DNA of 64,000 nt from Nemorincola caseinilytica (GTDB lineage Bacteria; Bacteroidota; Bacteroidia; Chitinophagales; Chitinophagaceae). The stretch spans positions 62,001 to 126,000 of the forward strand of contig NZ_BAABFA010000010.1 in the NCBI RefSeq assembly GCF_039540515.1, given 5' to 3'. This document shows, in pieces, positions 58,104 through 64,000 of this stretch. The notes under the pieces are model-generated. The model searched no databases and was not told the DNA's origin. It saw nothing but the letters and a program-made list of their open reading frames with translations. The position numbers and the translations under genes are program-made. Numbering within the stretch: position 1 is the stretch's first letter; each line of letters starts with the position of its first letter.

Positions 58104-58703
58104 CTACTTTATCTTCATGGCGTAGAACATCACGGTATCGTGCTGCCAGTTCACCGTGCTGTTCAGGCGCTGTATGTACAGGGTGCCCATCAGCGAGTCG
58201 TTGGCCGAGTACCTGCTGTAGATATTGCCCCAGCCGCCGCGTATGCGGTAGCGGTCATAGTACATGTTCAGCGAAGAGGTGCTGTCGAACTTGAAGTGCG
58301 TATTGTCCAGGCTGTCTATGCGGCAGATGATGTGGTTGTAATACGAGTTATTGTCCAGGTTGTTCAGGAAAAAGGTAGTGTTGCTTGCCGATGTCGCCAA
58401 CTCTATGTTGTAGAACTTCTCAGCGCCCACATAGTTGGCAGAGTCACTGGCCCATACTACAGTGTGCATTCGCCAATGCGCTATATACTTGTCTGTCACT
58501 GCTATACCGCAGTCGGTGCCCTCATAGCCCACAGGGCATTTGCACCTGGCGCTGTCGCACCGGCCATCGTTCTTGCAGTACACATAATTGCACGCCCATG
58601 GGTCATCGGGTATAGGGCGCGTACAGGATGTTATATATATCACCGAAAGCAATAAAGACAGAACTACCGAACAAGTAATTACAAGGCCACTTTTCCTCAT
58701 CAT
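58104..58703 (-). CDS. Lipoprotein with an EGF-like domain
   Basis: The 199-residue protein has a lipoprotein signal ending IYITSC (Cys27). Immediately after it comes an EGF-like module with six cysteines (38, 43, 49, 54, 56, 65): CKNDGRCDSARCKCPVGYEG, spaced C-x4-C-x5-C-x4-C-x-C-x8-C. The rest (about 130 residues) is a beta-rich domain with no recognised family. It should be anchored in the outer membrane or periplasm. EGF modules are uncommon in bacteria but occur in Bacteroidota lipoproteins. Confidence 0.75.
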   Translation of the reverse strand: MMRKSGLVITCSVVLSLLLSVIYITSCTRPIPDDPWACNYVYCKNDGRCDSARCKCPVGYEGTDCGIAVTDKYIAHWRMHTVVWASDSANYVGAEKFYNIELATSASNTTFFLNNLDNNSYYNHIICRIDSLDNTHFKFDSTSSLNMYYDRYRIRGGWGNIYSRYSANDSLMGTLYIQRLNSTVNWQHDTVMFYAMKIK

Positions 58704-58798
58704 GGCATAAATTTAGTTAAAGTTTTCAATTTCAAAAGCACCCGAACCCTCCGCTCCGCTATTCTACTCCCTGCTCACATTCCACACATCATCCATTA

Positions 58799-60205
58799 TC
58801 ACATCTGTTTCAGCTCCGATACCAGCGATTGCAGCACCTTCTTCGCATCGCCGAACAGCATCGACGATTTCGGCCTGAAGAACAGTTCGTTCTCTATACC
58901 AGCATACCCGGGTTTCATGCTGCGCTTGTTCACTATCACATGCTCGGCCCGCTCCACCTCCAGTATGGGCATGCCATATATGGGGCTGGCCGGGTCTTCC
59001 TTCGCTGCGGGGTTCACCACATCGTTCGCGCCCAGTATCAGTATCACATTAGTGCTGCCCATCTGGTCGTTGGCATCTTCCATTTCCAGCAGTTTATCGT
59101 ACTGTACATCGGCCTCGGCCAGCAGCACGTTCATGTGGCCGGGCATACGGCCTGCCACAGGGTGTATGCCATAGCTCACCTCTACTCCCTTCTCGTTCAG
59201 TATCTTTTCCAGCTCGTGGCAGGTATGCTGTGCCTGTGCTACCGCCAGTCCATAACCGGGTATTATCATCACCTTCGATGCATAGGCCATCAGCGTAGCG
59301 GTATCGTTCAGCGATATCTCCTTGTACGCGCCCTGCTCTTTGCTGCCACCGCCGCCACTGCCTGCCTTCGCCCCGCCGAACGAGCCTATCAGCACATTCT
59401 TCAGAGACCGGTTCATGGCCTTGCACATCAGTATCGTCAGTATGGTACCTGCCGAGCCCACCAGTATACCGCCTGTCAGCATCACCGGGTTGTCGTACAG
59501 AAAGCCCCCAAATGCCGCTGCACAACCCGTAAATGAGTTCAGCAGCGATATCACCACCGGCATATCCGCACCACCTATCGGCATCACGAAGAGTATACCA
59601 TACATGGCCGCCAGGCCTGCTATGCCATAAAAAATGCCATTACCACCTGCCATACCACCTATCATCATCACCGATAGCGCCACTATACCACCCAGTATCA
59701 GGAAGTTCAGCATTTGCCCGGCAGGTATCGTTCTGTCCTTTATGCTGCCGTTCAGCTTGCCCCAGGCTATTATACTTCCGGCGAACGATACCGTACCTAT
59801 TATCATGCCCAGCACTATCACCAGCATGGTACCTGTACCCGCCGTACCGCCGCCATGCTGCATATGGTTATACTCCACCATCGATATGAGCATGGCGCAC
59901 GCGCCACCCATACCGTTGAAGAGGCTCACCATCTCGGGCATGGCCGTCATCTGTACCTTTTTGGCCGCCAGTGTTCCCACTATGGTACCTATGGCCAGTC
60001 CTGCGAATATCCAGCCATAGTTGTGCAGCCCCTCGCCTGCACTATTGCGGTACAGAAATATAGTGGCAAAAATGGCTATCGTCATACCCACTGCCGCCAC
60101 TATATTTCCCTTCCGGGCACTATCGGGGTGCGACAGCATTTTAAGACCCATAATAAAGGTCACAGACCCTATGAGGTAACTAAGCTGAAGTATCATGCTT
60201 TCCAT
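58799..60205 (-). CDS. pntB: NAD(P) transhydrogenase subunit beta
   Basis: The 468-residue protein has about nine membrane helices followed by the NADP-binding domain III. Recognisable motifs are MPEMVSLFNGMGGACAMLIS and IPGYGLAVAQAQHTCHELEK, followed by YGIHPVAGRMPGHMNVLLAE and LGANDVVNPAAKEDP. With PntAA and PntAB it uses the proton gradient to reduce NADP with NADH. It is the third gene of the leftward set pntAA-pntAB-pntB; a 25-bp repeat and short gap separate it from pntAB. Confidence 0.96.
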   Translation of the reverse strand: MESMILQLSYLIGSVTFIMGLKMLSHPDSARKGNIVAAVGMTIAIFATIFLYRNSAGEGLHNYGWIFAGLAIGTIVGTLAAKKVQMTAMPEMVSLFNGMGGACAMLISMVEYNHMQHGGGTAGTGTMLVIVLGMIIGTVSFAGSIIAWGKLNGSIKDRTIPAGQMLNFLILGGIVALSVMMIGGMAGGNGIFYGIAGLAAMYGILFVMPIGGADMPVVISLLNSFTGCAAAFGGFLYDNPVMLTGGILVGSAGTILTILMCKAMNRSLKNVLIGSFGGAKAGSGGGGSKEQGAYKEISLNDTATLMAYASKVMIIPGYGLAVAQAQHTCHELEKILNEKGVEVSYGIHPVAGRMPGHMNVLLAEADVQYDKLLEMEDANDQMGSTNVILILGANDVVNPAAKEDPASPIYGMPILEVERAEHVIVNKRSMKPGYAGIENELFFRPKSSMLFGDAKKVLQSLVSELKQM

Positions 60206-60225
60206 ATGCTTACGGAATTATGAAG

Positions 60226-60250
60226 TATGAGTTATGAATTATGAATGGGT
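60226..60250. repeat. 25-bp direct repeat, copy 2
   Basis: Identical to 56333-56357 and located between pntAB and pntB. Confidence 0.75.
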
Positions 60251-60571
60251 CTACTTTTTCTTTTTCTTGCTGAACATCTCCAGCATGCGGTCGGTGACCA
60301 CAAAGCCGCCTACCACGTTCAGCGTGCCCAGTATCACCGCCAGGAAGCCCAGCGACAGTGCCAGGTAATCATCCGTAGGTGCCTGCCCCATCACTATGAT
60401 GGCACCTATTATCACCACCCCATGTATGGCATTGGCGCCACTCATCAGCGGTGTATGCAGCACCGATGGCACACGCGATATCACCTCTATGCCCAGGAAG
60501 ATGGAAAGAATAACGATAGTAAGTAACCGGTACATCGCCGGGTCGGTGAATAAGCTGATCAGTGTATCCAT
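60251..60571 (-). CDS. pntAB: NAD(P) transhydrogenase alpha, membrane part (PntAB)
   Basis: The 106-residue protein has three membrane helices (LTIVILSIFLGIEVIS, then HTPLMSGANAIHGVVIIGAI and FLAVILGTLNVVGGFVVTDR). The stretch HTPLMSGANAIHGVV is typical of the membrane part of the transhydrogenase alpha subunit. It ends in a lysine run. In E. coli it is fused to the NAD-binding part; here, as in many other bacteria, it is separate. Confidence 0.94.
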   Translation of the reverse strand: MDTLISLFTDPAMYRLLTIVILSIFLGIEVISRVPSVLHTPLMSGANAIHGVVIIGAIIVMGQAPTDDYLALSLGFLAVILGTLNVVGGFVVTDRMLEMFSKKKKK

Positions 60572-60648
60572 TCGTTTATTTTTATTTCGTAGATATTAAA
60601 GGTCCGGCCTTCTGAAGTTTGGAATTTGTGATCTGGAATTTCTCTCCA

Positions 60649-61773
60649 CTATGCCGTTACACCACCCAGTGCGGCCACGCGCTCGTTCACTATGTTGCCA
60701 CCGTGGGTTATGGCGGTACCCTTCACTATATCGTCCTCCCAGTTCAGGTTCAGCCCGCCATCCTTGTCTATTATCAGCTTCGCAAAGTTCAGTACGTTCT
60801 TGGCGTACAGCTTGCTCGCGTCCGATGGCGTAGTGGCCGGCAGTGCAGAGTTGCCCACTATGGCCACGCCATTGTGCATCACTGTCTTATTGTCTTCGCT
60901 CAGGTCGGTATTGCCCCCCGTTACCGATGCCAGGTCTATTATCACCGATCCCGCGCGCATATCCTCTATCATGGCCCTGGTTATCAGTATGGGCGCCTTG
61001 CGGCCCGGTATCTGCGCCGTGGTGATGATGATGTCCGACTTCCGGGCATGCTCGTGTATCTTCTCCCGCTGCCTGCGCTGAAAATCCTCTGTCTGCTCTA
61101 CCGCATAGCCGCCTGCCTTAGAGGCATCCGCCGCACCCTCTACCTCTACGAATTTGGCACCAAGGCTCATCACCTCTTCCTTCACTGCCGGGCGGGTATC
61201 GAACACCTCTACCACTGCGCCCAGCCTGCGGGCCGTGGCTATGGCCTGCAGGCCTGCCACACCGGCGCCCAGTATCAGCACCTTGGCAGGCGGTATACTG
61301 CCCGCCGCCGTCATGAACATAGGAAAATATCTACTATAAGAATAGGCCGCCAGCAGCACCGCCTTGTACCCGGCTATATTGGCCTGCGAGCTCAGTACGT
61401 CCATAGACTGCGCCCGCGTAATGCGCGGTATCGTATCCAGGCTGAAGACCGTATACCCCTTATCGGCCCACTGCTGCATCTGCCTGTGGTTGAAAAGGGG
61501 CTGGTACACCCCCATCAGCACAGCCCCCGGCCTGGCATGGCCTGCATTGCCGGGCTGTATGGTCAGCACCATATCGGCCTGTGCATTTATGTCGGCGGCG
61601 CTCTTTATGGCCGCGCCGGCGGCAGTGTATGCATCATTGCCAAAAAAAGCGCTCTCTCCGGCGCCACTTTCCACCCATACGGTCACATTCATCTTCACCA
61701 GGGCGGCCACCACTTCTGGAACAAGGGAAACGCGCGTTTCCGGGGCCTGTTCTTTCAATACGCCTATTACCAT
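60649..61773 (-). CDS. pntAA: NAD(P) transhydrogenase alpha, NAD-binding part (PntAA)
   Basis: The 374-residue soluble subunit resembles alanine dehydrogenase. It opens MVIGVLKEQAPETRVSLVPE, then KGYTVFSLDTIPRITRAQ, the Rossmann motif VLILGAGVAGLQAIATARRL, and IITTAQIPGRKAPILITR with the closing IAALGGVTA-type end (VAALGGVTA). It binds NADH and passes hydride to domain III. It is the first gene of the pnt operon. Confidence 0.95.
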   Translation of the reverse strand: MVIGVLKEQAPETRVSLVPEVVAALVKMNVTVWVESGAGESAFFGNDAYTAAGAAIKSAADINAQADMVLTIQPGNAGHARPGAVLMGVYQPLFNHRQMQQWADKGYTVFSLDTIPRITRAQSMDVLSSQANIAGYKAVLLAAYSYSRYFPMFMTAAGSIPPAKVLILGAGVAGLQAIATARRLGAVVEVFDTRPAVKEEVMSLGAKFVEVEGAADASKAGGYAVEQTEDFQRRQREKIHEHARKSDIIITTAQIPGRKAPILITRAMIEDMRAGSVIIDLASVTGGNTDLSEDNKTVMHNGVAIVGNSALPATTPSDASKLYAKNVLNFAKLIIDKDGGLNLNWEDDIVKGTAITHGGNIVNERVAALGGVTA

Positions 61774-61949
61774 AAAATATCAGAGATCGTTATTAAACTT
61801 TTGAAAAATAAGATTTTTTTCTGAAAAAAGAAGATCCTACTATGTTTTTTTTCGCGCCGGCGCACAGCGGTATCGGCACAGTGGTGCGCACCGGTCACAT
61901 CATATATCCGCCTGTTGCTGAGAATGACCGAAGGCCCCTTTACAGGTCT

Positions 61950-63008
61950 CTATTTAGCCGCCTGTTCCTGCACATATAGCGTGCGTGTAGGGTGTGCAAA
62001 GCGTATACCCTGCTGCTCAAAGGTGCGCAATATGGTGAGGTTTATATCCTGCTGTATGTCCATATAGGTCTTGTACTCCGGCGCCATTATGTAGTATACG
62101 AACTCTATATCCAGGCTGCTTTCGCCAAAGCCTATGAAGTGCCCGCGCTCATATTCTACCTGCTCGTGCGCGGTCACTATGTCCCTTATCATGTCGGGCA
62201 GGGCTGCTACCACATGGGCAGGGGTCTGGTACACTACCCCTATCTTAAAGACCACCCGCCGCTTGCTCAGGCTTCTGTAGTTGTTCACCCGGGCATTGGT
62301 CAGGTCCTTGTTCGAGCATATCAGCAGTTGCCCGTTCAGCGTGCGTATTCTTGTCGATTTTACGCCTATATATTCTACCGTGCCCTGCTCTTTGTCAAAG
62401 CTGATGTTGTCCCCTATCTCGAAGGGGCGGTCGAAGAAAATGATGAAGTAGGCAAAAAGGTCGCCCAGCACCGTCTGTGCGGCCAGCGCTATGGCTATAC
62501 CACCCACACCCAGCCCCGCTATTATGGCCGATACATTAAACCCCAAGTTGTCAAGCACGAACACAAAACCCACCACCCATACCACGAACTTGGCTATGAT
62601 GATGAAGCCCCGGGCCTGCTTCTGCTTGGTATCGCCACCCTCCTGCTTGCTCAGGAAAGAGGTGACCATATACTGTATCACACCCGTCACTATACGCAGT
62701 ATGAAGTAGGTATACAGCAGTAGCAGCAGCCAGTGTATCACCTTATCGGCCTTGGGCGGCAGGGTCAGGTAAGAGAGGGCCGCATATATACCGCCCAGGT
62801 ACAGTAGCGGAAATATGAATTTCTCTACCGCCAGTATCAGTATGTCGTCATAGTGGTTAACGGTCCGTTCCGCGGCCTTCTTCAGGCTGCGTATCACCGC
62901 ACCGCCTGCTATGGCCACCCCTATTATGGTGCCCACCACTATGCCTACGGCTATGGTCCAGTCCTGTACAGTATTGTTGAAGAATACTTTATCTAGTAAG
63001 AAATGCAT
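61950..63008 (-). CDS. Small-conductance mechanosensitive (MscS) channel
   Basis: The 352-residue protein has several membrane helices and the MscS pore helix LGVGGIAIALAAQTVLGDLF. After it comes the beta domain with FFDRPFEIGDNISFDKEQG, GVKSTRIRTLNGQLLICSNK and the C-terminal vestibule domain. It opens under membrane tension to release solutes during osmotic shock. The ATG at 63008 was chosen over 63050 because a -7 element lies at 63047-63055. Confidence 0.92.
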   Translation of the reverse strand: MHFLLDKVFFNNTVQDWTIAVGIVVGTIIGVAIAGGAVIRSLKKAAERTVNHYDDILILAVEKFIFPLLYLGGIYAALSYLTLPPKADKVIHWLLLLLYTYFILRIVTGVIQYMVTSFLSKQEGGDTKQKQARGFIIIAKFVVWVVGFVFVLDNLGFNVSAIIAGLGVGGIAIALAAQTVLGDLFAYFIIFFDRPFEIGDNISFDKEQGTVEYIGVKSTRIRTLNGQLLICSNKDLTNARVNNYRSLSKRRVVFKIGVVYQTPAHVVAALPDMIRDIVTAHEQVEYERGHFIGFGESSLDIEFVYYIMAPEYKTYMDIQQDINLTILRTFEQQGIRFAHPTRTLYVQEQAAK

Positions 63009-63046
63009 GGGAAAGCGGCTATAAGCGGGAATACCCCTTAGCAGGC

Positions 63047-63055
63047 CCAAAGTTA
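63047..63055 (-). promoter_or_regulatory. -7 promoter element TAACTTTGG for mscS
   Basis: A leftward TAnnTTTG match about 38 bases before the chosen start. Confidence 0.55.
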
Positions 63056-63121
63056 AACCAACCGCGCCTGAGATGTATGTTAAAAACAGCCCCTACACCA
63101 CCCTGCATGATGTTCTTTACC

Positions 63122-63194
63122 TATATTTGCCTCCCCGGGCAAAATTTATCTCACCGATAAGTTGTTCATTTCGGAAAATATCCTATACCTTTGC
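63122..63194 (+). promoter_or_regulatory. Two -7 elements before rpmH
   Basis: TACCTTTGC (63186-63194) is the nearer and stronger, with TTG at 63162-63164 as a possible -33 element. TATATTTGC (63122-63130) lies further upstream. The leader from the nearer start is about 30 bases. Confidence 0.6.
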
Positions 63195-63229
63195 ACTCCC
63201 TTGCAAAAGGGTAATAAAAATTTACAGTT

Positions 63230-63385
63230 ATGAAACGTACATATCAGCCAAGTCGTCGTCGTCGTATATCAGTTCACGGTTTCCGCAGCCGCATGGAAAC
63301 GGCTAACGGCCGCAAGGTACTTGCTTCGCGCCGCGCCAAGGGCCGCCATAAGCTCACCGTATCAGACGAACGCCCTCTGAAGTAA
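63230..63385 (+). CDS. rpmH: 50S ribosomal protein L34
   Basis: The 51-residue basic protein begins MKRTYQPSRRRRISVHGFRS, continues RMETANGRKVLASRRAKGR and ends HKLTVSDERPLK. This is the universal L34 pattern. It is a component of the large ribosomal subunit. It forms the start of the conserved rpmH-rnpA-yidD block, with rnpA coding sequence beginning about 20 bases downstream. Confidence 0.98.
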   Translation: MKRTYQPSRRRRISVHGFRSRMETANGRKVLASRRAKGRHKLTVSDERPLK

Positions 63386-63405
63386 TAGCTTAAAAACTTT
63401 ACGCC

Positions 63406-63861
63406 ATTCGTAATACTTTCAAAGTATATGAGCGGCTCAAGCGAGAGCAGCATATTGATACGCTTTTCCGTACAGGAAAAGCGTTTTCTGTTTTTCCCAT
63501 ACGCATCATTTACCTACCCGTGGCAGAGAGCGGAGAACGGAGAGTGGAGAGTGATATAGAGAGTGAAGAGCGGGAGGCAAAGAGCGGTGAGCGGGATGCC
63601 CGCCACCATTTGAAAGTAGGCTTCTCGGTGCCGAAGAAAAAGTTCAAACGCTCCGTGCACCGCCACCGCATACGCCGCCTGATGGCCGAGGCCTGGCGGC
63701 ACAACAAGGCCACCCTGCTGCAGGCATTGCCGCCCCACCAGGGTATGCATGTCTTCCTGGTATTCACAGGTACCGAGCTGCCCACCTACCAGCAAGTACA
63801 GGCCGCAGTAAGCAAAAGCATAGACAAACTAAAGACCATCGCCGGCACTATTTCATCATGA
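63406..63861 (+). CDS. rnpA: Ribonuclease P protein component, apparent ATT start and internal insert
   Basis: The conserved protein starts IRNTFKVYERLKREQHIDTL, then FRTGKAFSVFPIRIIYLPV. It ends with the RNR box in KKKFKRSVHRHRIRRLMAEA and a normal tail. The frame has no ATG, GTG or TTG between the in-frame stop at 63391-63393 and this region; ATT at 63406-63408 is the only near-cognate codon at the right place. A GTG at 63520 would drop the conserved N-terminus. About 27 residues (starting ESGERRVESD) are inserted after IIYLPV. RnpA binds the RNase P RNA, which matures tRNA 5' ends. Confidence 0.8.
   Translation: MRNTFKVYERLKREQHIDTLFRTGKAFSVFPIRIIYLPVAESGERRVESDIESEEREAKSGERDARHHLKVGFSVPKKKFKRSVHRHRIRRLMAEAWRHNKATLLQALPPHQGMHVFLVFTGTELPTYQQVQAAVSKSIDKLKTIAGTISS
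63460..63487 (+). terminator. Terminator-like hairpin inside rnpA
   Basis: ACGCTTTTCC and GGAAAAGCGT form a perfect 10-bp stem around GTACA, followed by TTTCTGTTTTT. It lies in coding sequence and could attenuate rnpA relative to rpmH. Confidence 0.55.
63521..63600. repeat. Purine-rich GAG(A/T)G(C/T)G repeat inside rnpA
   Basis: Imperfect tandem units such as GAGAGCGGAGAACGGAGAGT and GAGCGGTGAGCGGGA fill the stretch that encodes the extra residues of RnpA. Confidence 0.7.
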
Positions 63862-63889
63862 TCGTTCTCACACATAACATACACACCCC

Positions 63890-63928
63890 ACCATCCTCTC
63901 CCCGGGAGAGGGACGGGGAGAGGCTTTT
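63890..63928. repeat. Family A palindromic repeat between rnpA and yidD
   Basis: CCATCCTCTCCCCGGGAGAGGGACGGGGAGAGGC, with the typical two-arm arrangement. Confidence 0.7.
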
Positions 63929-63932
63929 CTGA

Positions 63933-64000
63933 ATGCGCCGTCTGCTCACCATATTGTTCACGGCTATCATACGCTTCTACCAAGGGGCCGTATCGCCCTT
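63933..64000 (+). CDS. yidD: YidD membrane-insertion factor (3' partial)
   Basis: Only the first 22 codons are in the window: MRRLLTILFTAIIRFYQGAV then SPL. The RFYQGAVSPL pattern is the YidD (DUF37) signature. It helps YidC insert membrane proteins and normally follows rnpA, as it does here. The gene runs off the end of the window. Confidence 0.9.
   Translation, partial: MRRLLTILFTAIIRFYQGAVSP

Overview
The window is a 64 kb piece of a Bacteroidota chromosome, most likely from the order Chitinophagales. The evidence is the recurring promoter element TAnnTTTG(C), two proteins with Por/type IX secretion C-terminal sorting domains, a GldL_N-like membrane protein, DUF3857/transglutaminase proteins, a fused SecDF and many GC-rich palindromic intergenic repeats. 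It is mostly ordinary housekeeping sequence with small accessory patches. No CRISPR array, intact insertion sequence or prophage was seen.

Layout. 1-9 kb: the end of a nucleotidyltransferase gene, a pseudouridine synthase, tRNA-Ala, a UPF1-like helicase, DoxX-like and SRPBCC proteins, queD-folE, tRNA-Pro, a PhnA-type zinc-ribbon protein, and a leftward operon of LolD-like ATPase, CPBP protease and YkgJ cysteine-cluster protein. 9-15 kb: DUF2795, a PHP hydrolase, queE-uppP, folD, and two related lipoproteins, one broken by a stop codon. 15-26 kb: secDF, two glycosyltransferases, gpmI, a YjjG-type HAD phosphatase and a PpiD-like foldase. 26-34 kb: apaG, ribE, a duplicated DUF4402 pair around a surface protein, trigger factor, and a padR operon. 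34-39 kb: mfd and higBA. 39-50 kb: a LolC/E-like permease with an acyltransferase-like protein, an NHL-repeat surface protein, small enzymes, and two tandem transglutaminase-like proteins. 50-58 kb: moxR, YciI-like and DUF1569 proteins, cvpA-pabA, tuf, a membrane protein, an AT-rich HEPN-like gene, and the tRNA cluster Thr-Tyr-Gly-Thr. 58-64 kb: an EGF-like lipoprotein, the three-subunit proton-translocating transhydrogenase, an MscS channel, then rpmH-rnpA-yidD.

How the genes connect. FolE, QueD and QueE are three successive steps from GTP to 7-deazaguanine, which feeds queuosine; FolE, FolD and PabA also serve folate. SecDF, the PpiD-like foldase, trigger factor and YidD belong to protein export and folding, and the LolD-like ATPase and LolC/E-like permease may serve lipoprotein or other envelope traffic. 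tuf and its tRNA cluster are the remains of a widespread bacterial operon that is split here.

The most notable observations are these. rnpA has no canonical start codon ahead of its conserved N-terminus, carries a low-complexity insert, and contains a terminator-like hairpin. Several genes look leaderless, with the promoter -7 element only 3-6 bases before the start codon. The tRNA-tuf operon is split by an AT-rich HEPN gene and a membrane-protein gene. One of two tandem transglutaminase-like proteins has lost its catalytic Cys and Asp. Several families of palindromic repeats sit in the intergenic gaps. I did not find a multi-gene system that I could confidently call undescribed. All family names come from reading motifs by eye, without database searches.
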